The notes under the pieces are model-generated. The model was not told the DNA's origin. It worked only from the letters and a program-made list of their open reading frames with translations, and did not search any database. From Alistipes sp. (GTDB lineage: Bacteria; Bacteroidota; Bacteroidia; Bacteroidales; Rikenellaceae), in contig JAFQTX010000001.1 in assembly GCA_017408825.1 (NCBI GenBank), forward strand, positions 20,406 to 84,405: a stretch of DNA of 64,000 nt. The letters are read 5' to 3'. Below, piece by piece: positions 26,026 through 34,439 of this stretch (positions within the stretch are counted from its first letter, which is position 1; each line of letters begins with the position of its first letter). The translations under genes were made by a program, and so were the position numbers.

Positions 26026-27486
26026 ATGAACTTTAGATTTTTTAACTTTCTCGTGGTGGCCGTTGTTGCCGTAACGATGATGTTTTTGGGATGTAAGAAG
26101 AGCGAGGAGCTCTCTTTCGATGTTCCGTCGGATAGTATCCTTATCGAGGTAAATCGTGCTGGCGACGAGGGTACGACGAGCTTTGCGTCGCACAATATTT
26201 CGGCCGTGAACGTGGTGTCTACGCCCAGTGGCTGGGAGGTTACAGACATCGATATGTATGCTAAGACCATCACCGTGAAGTCGCCCGCAACGTTCGACGA
26301 TGGCGAGGTGCGTGAGGGTACTCTCTCGCTCAGTGGCTACTCTCCTCGTGGCACGCTCAAGAGCGTGTCGATACACGTGGCGATACTTCAGAAGCCCGAT
26401 ATCGACTACCGCAACGCCCCTGCCAACTGCTACGTAGCTCCGCAGGCGCAGACACGCTACCTCTTCAACGCTATGATTGGTGGCTCGACAACACCGCTCG
26501 AGACCGTTAGCCTTAGGCTCATATGGCAGAGCGTGAGCGGCTTAGTGCCATATATCGACTTTGAGAATGGCGTGGGCTCGTTCTATGTCGAGGCGCTTGC
26601 CGAGAATGAGGACGAGAACGAGGAGTACTTCGAGCCAGGCAATGCGCTCATCGGTGCTTACGATGCTCAGGGGGAGCTTATCTGGACTTGGCATATATGG
26701 GTCACACAGAGTAACCCCGCCGATGATACCATCACGCTCAACGGCGTAGAGATGATGAACCGTAACCTCGGCGCAAACTGCAACTCCGAGGGTAAGAACG
26801 ACCCTAAGCTCATCGGCCAGTCGTATGGTATGTACTACCAGTGGGGACGTCGCACCCCTATCGTAGGCCCTCAGACGTGGAACTTCTCGGCAAACTTCGA
26901 TATGACACTCTGGGATGCTAATGGCGTGGATATGGCTGTTAAGTACACCGAGTCTACGGCTGAGACAGGTAGCGTGGCGTGGGCCGAGCGTAACCCCCGA
27001 GTGATAATCACCGGTAACAAGGATAACGCCTACGACTGGCTCTACGAGGGTCACGACGATAGTTTGTGGAGCACCACATCGAAGAGCGAGCACGACCCCT
27101 GCCCCGCAGGCTGGCGCTTGCCCACAAGCGAGCTCTTCGAGGGCCTTACCATAAGTCCCGTGGACGATGCTATGGATTGGCACGAGGCGCAGACGATGTA
27201 TGGATGGAGGCTGGTGTATGCCGATGCACCAAGCGGTGAGGCGTTTTTCTTCTCGGCAGCAGGCCGCCGCAACTATATTGACGGACGTCTCGACATTGTT
27301 AATGACGACGATGTATGCCCAGTGCCCTGGGCGGGCTACTACTGGACTGCCACCACGACGGATGATGGCAAGGCCGAGGCTATGTTCTTCGACCTCAATA
27401 GCGCCACCCGCACGTGGAATGGCTTTGACGCCGCACGCTCTATGCACCGTGCCAACGCTATGCCTGTGCGCTGCGTGAGGGAGTAG
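26026..27486 (+). CDS. Lipoprotein with C-terminal FISUMP domain
   Basis: ATG at 26026 gives 486 residues; an upstream in-frame start (25915) overlaps the previous gene and lacks the signal. MNFRFFNFLVVAVVAVTMMFLGC is a lipoprotein signal with Cys23. An N-terminal BACON/Ig-like part (~30-125) is followed by a C-terminal domain with the FISUMP hallmarks: MMNRNLGANC, GMYYQWGRRTPI, DPCPAGWRLPTSELFE, GYYWTATTTDDGKAEAMFFD and the MPVRCVRE end. This domain is abundant on Bacteroidales and Fibrobacter surface lipoproteins; the function is unknown. It is 25 nt after the SPOR gene and ends the operon. Confidence 0.88.
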   Translation: MNFRFFNFLVVAVVAVTMMFLGCKKSEELSFDVPSDSILIEVNRAGDEGTTSFASHNISAVNVVSTPSGWEVTDIDMYAKTITVKSPATFDDGEVREGTLSLSGYSPRGTLKSVSIHVAILQKPDIDYRNAPANCYVAPQAQTRYLFNAMIGGSTTPLETVSLRLIWQSVSGLVPYIDFENGVGSFYVEALAENEDENEEYFEPGNALIGAYDAQGELIWTWHIWVTQSNPADDTITLNGVEMMNRNLGANCNSEGKNDPKLIGQSYGMYYQWGRRTPIVGPQTWNFSANFDMTLWDANGVDMAVKYTESTAETGSVAWAERNPRVIITGNKDNAYDWLYEGHDDSLWSTTSKSEHDPCPAGWRLPTSELFEGLTISPVDDAMDWHEAQTMYGWRLVYADAPSGEAFFFSAAGRRNYIDGRLDIVNDDDVCPVPWAGYYWTATTTDDGKAEAMFFDLNSATRTWNGFDAARSMHRANAMPVRCVRE

Positions 27487-27605
27487 GCGAGAGCGGCCTA
27501 AATGGTAGGCGAGCCTACGGCTCTAAAGGGTAGTGCGCTCGCCCGAGGCGAGCTAAAGGGTTTTTGAAAGAGGCCGACCAAAAAGTGATTTTTGGTCGGC
27601 CTCTT
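27487..27605. repeat. Mini-hairpin array and 17-bp perfect hairpin
   Basis: 27487-27562 has short GC palindromes joined by CTAAAGGG-type linkers (GGCGAGCC..., GCTCGCC...GGCGAGC). Then 27568-27605 is a perfect 17-bp stem (AAGAGGCCGACCAAAAA) closed by a GTGA tetraloop; the inner A/T arms could terminate transcription in either direction. Confidence 0.7.
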
Positions 27606-27730
27606 AAGACTATTAAGATAATTAAGACCATAGGACCATTAAGATGGTTGCGGACAACGTGTGATACCCGACCTCGTAATGGTCCTAATTGTCCTAATAG
27701 TCCCAATGGTCCTATTCTCCCCCAACCTCC
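27606..27730. repeat. Degenerate 9-mer repeats, inverted relative to 18118-18240
   Basis: ATTAAGACC/ACTATTAAG units, then ATACCCGACCTCGTAATGGT, the inverse of the block closing the tract at 18240, then CCTAATAGTCC-type units on the other strand. So the tract is a head-to-head pair. The rest to 27770 is pyrimidine-rich with no gene. Confidence 0.65.
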
Positions 27731-27770
27731 CCAGCTCCCGCCCCTCCCAAGAACTATTTCCTGCAAACTA

Positions 27771-27802
27771 TTTGCTTTTTAGCTCAAAAAGAGCTACTTT
27801 TG
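27771..27802 (+). promoter_or_regulatory. Promoter of the O-acylation cluster
   Basis: TTTG at 27771-27774, 20 nt, TACTTTTG at 27795-27802; the start codon is 63 nt downstream. Confidence 0.7.
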
Positions 27803-27865
27803 TAACTTCAAACGTCAAACCGTGAGACCCAATACTTTATTCGGCCCGATTATTCGATAACAATA

Positions 27866-29314
27866 ATGGTATTTTCAGATCTATTTTTCCTCTTTGTATT
27901 CCTCCCCGCATTTGCCATATGCTACATCCTTGCATCGCTCCTCGAGCGTAAGATTAAGAGCGAGGATGGTGGCCGTAGCTGTGTGCTGCGCAATGGTGTG
28001 GCGGTATTGTTCTCGTTTATCTTCTACGGCTGGGGAGAGCCCGTCTACGTATTTCTGATGCTCTTCTGCGTGGTGATAAACTACCTCAGTGGCCTGGCCA
28101 TCGACCGCTACGAGGATACACGACGTAGGCGTGCCTTGCTCCTCGGTCTGGTGTGTAACATCCTCATCCTCGGTGTGCTCAAGTATGCAGGATTTATCGC
28201 CACAACGCTCAATGCGATAGGCATCCCGATGCCAGTACCGCAGATAGCACTACCCATAGGCATCTCGTTCTATACCTTTCAGTCGATAAGCTATCTTGTA
28301 GATGTCTATCGTCGTGAGTCGCCCGCACAGCGTAAGTTCGGCAGCCTGCTACTCTACATCTCAATGTTCCCGCAGCTCGTCGCAGGACCTATCGTGCGTT
28401 ACGACACCATTGCCCGAGAGATTAACTCTCGCAGCACCACGGCGCAGGATATCTCGGAGGGAGTGTTCCGTTTTATCATAGGCCTCGGCAAGAAGGTGAT
28501 TATAGCCAACCAGTTCTCCGAGCTCGCCGACCAGTTTCTGCTCAATGGCGTTGATAGCCTCTCGACAGCGGGTGCGTGGATAGGCACCGTGGCCTACGCC
28601 CTGCAGATATACTTCGACTTCTCGGGCTACTCAGATATGGCCATAGGTATGGGCCGCTGTATGGGTTTCCACTTCAACGAGAACTTCAACCACCCCTATA
28701 TCGCCACGTCGATAACGGAGTTCTGGCGCCGATGGCATATATCGTTGGGTAGCTTCTTCCGTGACTATGTATATATCCCGCTGGGTGGCAACCGCCGCCA
28801 CCAGTCGCTCAACATCCTCGTAGTGTGGTTTCTCACGGGTATGTGGCACGGCGCAAGCTGGAACTTTGTGCTCTGGGGCTTATACTTCGGCGTAATAGTG
28901 CTCATCGAGAAGTACACCATACTACGCTTCTCGGAGCGCATACCCCGCCTTGTGCAGCATATCTATGCCCTCACGCTGGTGTTGTGCAGTTGGGGACTAT
29001 TCTACTACGATAGCTTCGATAGTATGGGCCTCTTCTACCGAGCGCTCTTTGGTGGCAGTAGCGTTGCTGCCGACATTGCGGAGCATACGGCCCTTATGGG
29101 TAACTTCTGGCTATGGGTCGTTGCCATACTCTTAGCTATGCCGCTACGTAGCCTCCTCACCGATAAGCTTGCGACCCTCTGCGGCACACACACCACGGCG
29201 CTGGCGTGGACACAGCTAACACTACGTGTGGTGCTCTCGCTCGCAATACTTATCCTCAGCGTGGCACTGCTCGTCGGCGCTACGAACAACGCCTTTATCT
29301 ATACACGATTCTAA
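27866..29314 (+). CDS. MBOAT family O-acyltransferase (AlgI-like)
   Basis: A 482-residue polytopic inner-membrane acyltransferase that moves acyl (usually acetyl) groups across the membrane onto an extracellular glycan. Family landmarks: a conserved YFDFSGYSDMAIGMGRCMGF block, NFNHPYIATSITEFWRRWHISLGSFFRDYVYIPLGG, and the catalytic histidine in LTGMWHGASWNFVLWGLYFG. The length is typical of AlgI/DltB-like proteins. Two DHHW-family genes follow with 12- and 10-nt gaps, the usual arrangement in which MBOAT supplies acyl groups and a periplasmic partner completes transfer. The modified polymer is unknown. Confidence 0.93.
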   Translation: MVFSDLFFLFVFLPAFAICYILASLLERKIKSEDGGRSCVLRNGVAVLFSFIFYGWGEPVYVFLMLFCVVINYLSGLAIDRYEDTRRRRALLLGLVCNILILGVLKYAGFIATTLNAIGIPMPVPQIALPIGISFYTFQSISYLVDVYRRESPAQRKFGSLLLYISMFPQLVAGPIVRYDTIAREINSRSTTAQDISEGVFRFIIGLGKKVIIANQFSELADQFLLNGVDSLSTAGAWIGTVAYALQIYFDFSGYSDMAIGMGRCMGFHFNENFNHPYIATSITEFWRRWHISLGSFFRDYVYIPLGGNRRHQSLNILVVWFLTGMWHGASWNFVLWGLYFGVIVLIEKYTILRFSERIPRLVQHIYALTLVLCSWGLFYYDSFDSMGLFYRALFGGSSVAADIAEHTALMGNFWLWVVAILLAMPLRSLLTDKLATLCGTHTTALAWTQLTLRVVLSLAILILSVALLVGATNNAFIYTRF

Positions 29315-29326
29315 ACCGACCAAACA

Positions 29327-30373
29327 ATGAATACAATCAAACGACTATCCCTTATGCTGTTGGGCGTTATGGCCTGCACCACGATCCTCGCCCAGCAGTC
29401 GCACCGTGTGGCGAGCTATGTGAACACGGTAAACCCCAACGAGAGCGCCTATATGGCAGCCAATGGCATCATCATCCTCGGCAAGGCCCCCAAGGCACGT
29501 GCCATCAACAGCTTCAACATCTCGACAGACCTTACGCGCAACTGCATAGAGTGCGCAAAGTACTACCGCACGACACTCCCCGCCGATGTCAAGGTATATC
29601 TGCTCGTCATACCCTCGGCAACATCATTCTATACACCCAAGAGTGCCACACGCTGGACACGTGACGAGGCCGTAGCCATCAACGCTATATATGCTGGTCT
29701 CGACCCCAATGTCGTCATCGTGGATGCTTACAGCGAGCTCTCTAAACACGTCTCGGAGGATATCTACTCACGCACCGACCACCACTGGGCGCCGCTGGGT
29801 GGTTACTACGCCGCTAAGTCTATTGCTGAGGCTGCGGGTGTGCCGTTCAAAGACCTATCGAACTACGAGCGTAAGGTTGTGCCAGGCTACGTAGGCTCGA
29901 TGTACTCCTACTCTAAGGATGCGGCAATAAAGAACTCGCCCGAGGATTTCGTCTACCACAAGCCTAAGAACATCGCCTACGAGACAACCTATATCACCTA
30001 CTCGCTGGCCTCAAACCGCAAGACAATAACTGGCGAGAGCCGCCCTACAAAGGGTAACTACTTCTACAACTTCTCAGGAGGTGGCGCCTACTGCACCTTT
30101 ATGGGTAGCGACAGCCGTATCACGCAGGTGAAGACCGCCACGCAGAATGGCCGTCGTATGCTTATCGTCAAGGATAGCTTCGGTAATGCCATCCCCGGCT
30201 ATTTGTTCTACTCGTTCGAGGAGATACACGTCATAGATTTCAGGTTTTTCAACAAGAACCTTAAGAGCTATATCAAGGAGCACGACATCACCGATGTGGT
30301 AATCTCCACAAACCTTACGTTTGCCTGCTCGCCATCGACGATGAGCACCTATAAGCGACTCCTCGTACAATAA
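29327..30373 (+). CDS. DHHW family exported protein, probable O-acylation partner (first copy)
   Basis: A 348-residue exported protein. MNTIKRLSLMLLGVMACTTILAQQ is a signal peptide. The diagnostic SRTDHHWAPLGGYYAAKSIAEAAG lies near 145-170; the Asp-His-His-Trp motif is the presumed active site of this AlgJ-related SGNH-like family. Further landmarks are YVGSMYSYSKD and RMLIVKDSFGNAIPGYLFYSFEEIHVIDFRFF, which holds the GDS-like KDSFGNA serine block. Closely similar to the next gene over most of its length, so the two are paralogues. It probably works in the periplasm with the MBOAT protein. Confidence 0.85.
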   Translation: MNTIKRLSLMLLGVMACTTILAQQSHRVASYVNTVNPNESAYMAANGIIILGKAPKARAINSFNISTDLTRNCIECAKYYRTTLPADVKVYLLVIPSATSFYTPKSATRWTRDEAVAINAIYAGLDPNVVIVDAYSELSKHVSEDIYSRTDHHWAPLGGYYAAKSIAEAAGVPFKDLSNYERKVVPGYVGSMYSYSKDAAIKNSPEDFVYHKPKNIAYETTYITYSLASNRKTITGESRPTKGNYFYNFSGGGAYCTFMGSDSRITQVKTATQNGRRMLIVKDSFGNAIPGYLFYSFEEIHVIDFRFFNKNLKSYIKEHDITDVVISTNLTFACSPSTMSTYKRLLVQ

Positions 30374-30383
30374 CTCCACAGCG

Positions 30384-31751
30384 ATGAAGCGATTACACTA
30401 TATCATATATGTGGCAACGATGTGCGTCGTGGTCCTCGGCTTCGTTGTTGTCTTCAACCTCTTTGAGCGCACCACCTACTCGGAGCTCGAAAATCGTGAG
30501 GTGGCTAAGTGCCCCGAGTTCTCGTTCGAGAGCCTCTTCGCAGGGACATATACCCGTGATGTGTCGTCGTGGTATAGCGACAGTGAGCCATATAGAGATA
30601 GGTTTATGACCCTGAGTATGGAGTTCGACGATGCTAAGAGACTGCGCCTTGGCTCTGCCGAGGAGGAGGTGACTTTCATCGAGGGCGATAGCGATGTTGC
30701 AGAGGAGCAACCACCACTTATCGACACAGTAGCATCAGAGACCGAGGCCGAGAAGAGTGCTGAGGAGCAGGGCGATAGTGTGGCTGTGGCGCAACCTCAG
30801 GCCGAGCAAAAGGCTAAGATTACCAACCACGGCATTGTCATCGTGGGTACTCAACCCAACGTACGTGCGCTTACCAACTATCGTGGAGGGCCTACGGCCT
30901 GCAATGCCTATGCACAAATGGCAAATCGCTATCAGCGTGAGCTCGGCGAGGGTGTCACGGTCTACTGTATGCTCATCCCTACGGCTATCGAGTTCTACTG
31001 CCCCGAAAAGGCTAAGAGTAGGGTAAAGTCGCAACGTGAGACTATAGATAATGCCTACGCCCAGCTCGACTCCACCATCGTTGCTGTCGATGCCTACAAC
31101 GCCCTTAAGCGCCATACCGACGAGGATATATACCTGCGCACCGACCACCACTGGGCACCACTGGGTGCCTACTATGCTGCCGAGGCGCTGGCCAAGGCTG
31201 CCGGTGTGCCATTCAACGACCTCACACACTATGAGCGCAAGGTGGTGAAGCGTTATGTAGGCTCGATGTATCGCTACTCGCAGGATATATCGGTGAAGCG
31301 CTCGCCCGAGGATTTCGTCTACTACGAGCCTCTCAACATAGAGTACGAGACGACATATATCAACTATATCGTCGATGAGAACTACGCCGTGACGGGTAGC
31401 CATCCACCTATCAAGGATCGCTACTTCTGTAAGTTTAATGATGGCTCTGGCGGCGCCTATTGCACCTTTATGGGTGGCGATAATAAGATTACGCAGATAC
31501 GTACAGCCACGGATAATGGCCGCCGTATGTTGCTGTTAAAGGATAGCTTCGGCAATGCCATCCCTGGCTATTTGTTCTACTCGTTCGAGGAGATACACGT
31601 TGTCGATGCCCGCTACTTCACCCGTAATATTGTGGAGTATGTGCGCGAGAATGGGATTACCGACCTTGTCTTCGGCAATAACATTGCCTTTGCTATGTCG
31701 TCATCGACCATCAACTTCTACAAGAGGTTTCTTACTCAGAAGTCGAAGTAG
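30384..31751 (+). CDS. DHHW family membrane-anchored protein (second copy, with N-terminal extension)
   Basis: A 455-residue paralogue of the preceding protein with about 110 extra residues at the N-terminus. YIIYVATMCVVVLGFVVVFNLF is an uncleaved membrane anchor. The NREVAKCPEFSFESLFAGTYTRDVSSWYSDSEPYRDRF segment matches the N-terminal AlgX/DHHW region missing from the first copy. An acidic linker follows, then LRTDHHWAPLGAYYAAEALAKAAG and LLLKDSFGNAIPGYLFYSFEEIHVVDARYF. The full DHHW architecture plus a shortened twin suggests division of labour or different acceptors; that is inference. Confidence 0.87.
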   Translation: MKRLHYIIYVATMCVVVLGFVVVFNLFERTTYSELENREVAKCPEFSFESLFAGTYTRDVSSWYSDSEPYRDRFMTLSMEFDDAKRLRLGSAEEEVTFIEGDSDVAEEQPPLIDTVASETEAEKSAEEQGDSVAVAQPQAEQKAKITNHGIVIVGTQPNVRALTNYRGGPTACNAYAQMANRYQRELGEGVTVYCMLIPTAIEFYCPEKAKSRVKSQRETIDNAYAQLDSTIVAVDAYNALKRHTDEDIYLRTDHHWAPLGAYYAAEALAKAAGVPFNDLTHYERKVVKRYVGSMYRYSQDISVKRSPEDFVYYEPLNIEYETTYINYIVDENYAVTGSHPPIKDRYFCKFNDGSGGAYCTFMGGDNKITQIRTATDNGRRMLLLKDSFGNAIPGYLFYSFEEIHVVDARYFTRNIVEYVRENGITDLVFGNNIAFAMSSSTINFYKRFLTQKSK

Positions 31752-31764
31752 GGTAGAATGCTCT

Positions 31765-31950
31765 TCTAAGGCGAGCTAAAGAGTAGGGCGCACCTAAAGG
31801 TGCTAAAGGGTAGTGCGCTGCTGACGCAGCTAAAGGGAAGATCCCTTCCTACTACTCATTAGTGCCGACAGGCACGAACAACCCTTTAGCCCGCCTTAGC
31901 GGGCGAACAACCCTTTCTAAAACCCTTTATCTCCGCAGGCTCGTCCTACC
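31765..31950. repeat. Mini-hairpin array B
   Basis: A chain of short palindromes with constant linkers: GCACC-TAAA-GGTGC, GCTGC-TGAC-GCAGC (linker CTAAAGGG), then in the opposite sense GTGCC-GACA-GGCAC and GCCCGC-CTTA-GCGGGC, each followed by GAACAACCCTTT. It lies between convergent genes and contains no ORF of note. Confidence 0.75.
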
Positions 31951-32518
31951 TCCCCAGTACCTTAACAAGTTCGGCCACGGCACGGCCACGGTGCGATATG
32001 GCGTTCTTCGCCTCGGCACTCATCTCGGCAAATGTGCAGTCGTGGCCCTCGGGGATAAATAGAGGGTCGTAGCCGAAACCTCCGCAACCAGCCTCCGAGG
32101 TGGCTATCATACCACGCACGATGCCCTCCACCCGATGCTCCACGCCGCCACGGATGAGCGATATCACGGTGCGGAAGCGTGCCGAGCGGTTGCTCTTACC
32201 CTCGAGCTCGGCGAGTAGCTTGCGGTTGTTGGCTGCAAAGTCGTGACCCTCCGTGGCATAGCGTGCCGAGCGTACGCCAGGAGCACCATTCAGGGCCTCT
32301 ACCTCAAGACCTGTGTCGTCGGCAAAGCAGTCAAGACCCGTACGCTCATATACATAGCGTGCCTTTAGTGAGGCGTTCTCGTCGAGTGTCGCCCCCGTCT
32401 CGGGGATATCCTCCGTGATGCCCACCTCACGCAGTGTCACAAGCTCGTAGTCGGGGCCTAATACGGCGCTCACCTCCGAGAGTTTATGGGCGTTGTTCGT
32501 AGCAAAGACAATCTTCAT
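31946..32518 (-). CDS. rdgB: Non-canonical purine NTP pyrophosphatase (RdgB/HAM1)
   Basis: A 190-residue cytoplasmic house-cleaning enzyme hydrolysing (d)ITP and XTP to monophosphates. The start [21 protein letters not shown] is the family signature (T-N-N-x-x-K), followed by [22 protein letters not shown] and [24 protein letters not shown], and the C-terminal SHRGRA motif; all substrate-binding blocks are present. The length is normal. It begins 6 nt after the nitroreductase gene on the same strand. Confidence 0.96.
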   Translation of the reverse strand: MKIVFATNNAHKLSEVSAVLGPDYELVTLREVGITEDIPETGATLDENASLKARYVYERTGLDCFADDTGLEVEALNGAPGVRSARYATEGHDFAANNRKLLAELEGKSNRSARFRTVISLIRGGVEHRVEGIVRGMIATSEAGCGGFGYDPLFIPEGHDCTFAEMSAEAKNAISHRGRAVAELVKVLGR

Positions 32519-32524
32519 AACTGG

Positions 32525-33058
32525 CTAATCGACAAAGATAATACGTTCGGGACCCTCGTACTCGGGCAGTGGCTTTGGTGTGTAGTCGGCATAGCCTATC
32601 GAGATCACCGACCATACTCTGTAACCCTCGGGTATCTCGGGGAGTATCTGCTTCACATAGTCCTCGCTACGCTGACTCGTTGGGTCATCCTTGAGTGTTA
32701 GGTAGTCGCCCACGTGTACCCAGCACGATGCCAGTCCCTCCTCTACCAGTGCCAGTTGCAGGGTGTTTGCCATTATCGAGGCGTTAGTCTGCCACATAGG
32801 ACTCGCCTCCTCGTCGCCGAGGATGACGATAGCAGCGCCTGCCTCGTCGAGAAGCGATGATCCCCAGTCACGCAGACGGCTCAGGGCGTGCACCTTGTCG
32901 AGATTTGTCACGGCCATAAGGCGTGTCGAGCGTGTATTCTTCGATGATGGGGCGAGTAGTGCCAACTCCATTGCTGAGCGTAGCTTCTCCACCTCTACGG
33001 GCTTACCAGTATAGCGACGTGTAGAACGGCGCTTGCGTACAACTTCTTTGAATTCCAT
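32525..33058 (-). CDS. Nitroreductase family protein
   Basis: A 177-residue FMN-dependent oxidoreductase of the small nitroreductase type. MEFKEVVRKRRSTRRYTGKPVEVEKL is the family start with the FMN-phosphate-binding RRSTR. APSSKNTRSTRLMAV and SIMANTLQLALVEEGLASCWVHVG are the next conserved blocks, and PEGYRVWSVISIGYAD is the C-terminal flavin contact. The physiological electron acceptor is unknown. It is the first gene of the pair with rdgB; its start diverges from the HAD phosphatase gene across ~95 bp. Confidence 0.92.
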   Translation of the reverse strand: MEFKEVVRKRRSTRRYTGKPVEVEKLRSAMELALLAPSSKNTRSTRLMAVTNLDKVHALSRLRDWGSSLLDEAGAAIVILGDEEASPMWQTNASIMANTLQLALVEEGLASCWVHVGDYLTLKDDPTSQRSEDYVKQILPEIPEGYRVWSVISIGYADYTPKPLPEYEGPERIIFVD

Positions 33059-33096
33059 AGTAATATGCTTTATTGTTAATTATTTGCGCATTATAA

Positions 33097-33127
33097 TTGC
33101 AAAAATAGTGAAAATTTTCTATATTTG
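33097..33127 (+). promoter_or_regulatory. Promoter of the HAD phosphatase gene
   Basis: TTG at 33097-33099, 20 nt, TATATTTG at 33120-33127; the start is 26 nt downstream. Confidence 0.7.
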
Positions 33128-33153
33128 CTCTATATATCATAATAAACAGAGAG

Positions 33154-33996
33154 ATGAACAAGATTACCGTTGCGCTGATCTACGATTTCGATGGCACACT
33201 CGCACCTGGAAATATGCAGGAGTACGACTTTATCCCCGCCGTGGGCAAGAGCAATATAGAGTTCTGGCACGAGGCTAACACCCTCGCCGAGGAGCAGGAT
33301 GCCGATCAGGTGCTTACCTATATGGCACGAATGCTTCAGGCGGCACAATCCAAGGGACTGTCGCTACGTCGTGAGGCCTTTCGTGAGTCGGGACGCAATG
33401 TGCAGTTCTATCGAGGTGTTATAGAGTGGTTTAAGCGTATTAACGAGTATGGCGCAGAGCGTGGCATCAACATCCTCCACTACGTAAACTCCTCGGGCCT
33501 TAAGGAGATTATCGAGGGTACGGCCATCGCCCACGAGTTTAAGAATATCTATGCCTGCTCGTTCCTCTACAATGTCGATGGCATCGCCTACTGGCCCGCC
33601 GTGGCGGTGAACTATACCAACAAGACACAGTTTATCTTCAAGATTAATAAGGGTGTTGAGTCGGTCTTCGACACCAAGGATGTCAATAGGTTTATGGAGG
33701 AGAACAAGCGCCCTGTGCCCTTTTCGCGTATGATCTACTTCGGCGACGGTACTACCGACATCCCCTGTATGCGCCTTGTAAAGAACTTCGGAGGCCACTC
33801 CATCGCTGTCTATAACCCCGAGGAGCAGGGCCAGCGAACACTTCTCAACGAGCTTATACGTGACAATCGTGTGAACCACGTCTGCCCCGCCGACTACTCC
33901 GAGGGCTCAGAGATCGATATCATAGTCAAGACTATCATCGATAAAATCGAACTCGACCACCGCCTCGACGAGCTCGAAGCTGCCAAGACTATGTAG
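33154..33996 (+). CDS. HAD superfamily hydrolase (SerB-like phosphatase)
   Basis: A 280-residue cytoplasmic HAD-family phosphatase. Motif I is YDFDGTLAPG near residues 10-19 with the nucleophile Asp and acid Asp. Motif II is probably YVNSSGLKEII, a lysine lies in FKINKGVESVF, and motif IV is YFGDGTTDIPCM, with the metal-binding Asp pair. A helical cap lies between motifs I and II (~30-110). The substrate is not evident: it lacks the compact SerB shape, and cofactor or sugar phosphates are possible. It is a single gene, followed by a mini-hairpin array. Confidence 0.85.
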   Translation: MNKITVALIYDFDGTLAPGNMQEYDFIPAVGKSNIEFWHEANTLAEEQDADQVLTYMARMLQAAQSKGLSLRREAFRESGRNVQFYRGVIEWFKRINEYGAERGINILHYVNSSGLKEIIEGTAIAHEFKNIYACSFLYNVDGIAYWPAVAVNYTNKTQFIFKINKGVESVFDTKDVNRFMEENKRPVPFSRMIYFGDGTTDIPCMRLVKNFGGHSIAVYNPEEQGQRTLLNELIRDNRVNHVCPADYSEGSEIDIIVKTIIDKIELDHRLDELEAAKTM

Positions 33997-34013
33997 CTTT
34001 TAGCAATTAGGAG

Positions 34014-34206
34014 GGGAGTGCCCGCCTCGGCGGGCTAAGGGGTAGGGCGCTGCTGATGCAGCTAAAGAGAAAACCCTCTTTCTACTCCTCTTTAGTGCCG
34101 TAGGCACGAACAACCCTTTAGCCCGCTTTGCGGGCGAACAACCCTCTCGCAACATTTTAGCTCGCCACAGGCGAGCGCTCTACACTTTAGAGCCGCAGGC
34201 TCGCTC
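34014..34206. repeat. Mini-hairpin array C
   Basis: The same modular units as 31765-31950: GCCCGCCTCGGCGGGC, GCTGC-TGAT-GCAGC with CTAAAGAG linker, then GTGCC-GTA-GGCAC and GCCCGC-TTT-GCGGGC each followed by GAACAACCCT, then GCTCGCC-ACA-GGCGAGC. The two sides have opposite polarity. The following 34207-34385 has no gene that I can see. Confidence 0.75.
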
Positions 34207-34385
34207 AACCCTTAATCAAGGTCCGCTTGCGTCTGTTGAAATCATCCAACGTTCTACTGCTCAGCGAGTTGCACTTAACTCATTGAAAATCAGCACTATG
34301 AAAAATAGGGTCTTTGACTCCTGTTTAAGACGCTGTGTGTCAGTGTGTTGCGAAATGCAATCTGGAAAAAACTTTAGCCCGAAAA

Positions 34386-34417
34386 TTTGGTGGTAGGCTA
34401 TAAGAGTGCTAACTTTG
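34386..34417 (+). promoter_or_regulatory. Promoter of the 34440-36700 envelope-protein operon
   Basis: TTTG at 34386-34389, 20 nt, TAACTTTG at 34410-34417; the ATG is 22 nt downstream. Confidence 0.75.
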
Positions 34418-34439
34418 CACTAACAAAAAACGTTAATCT

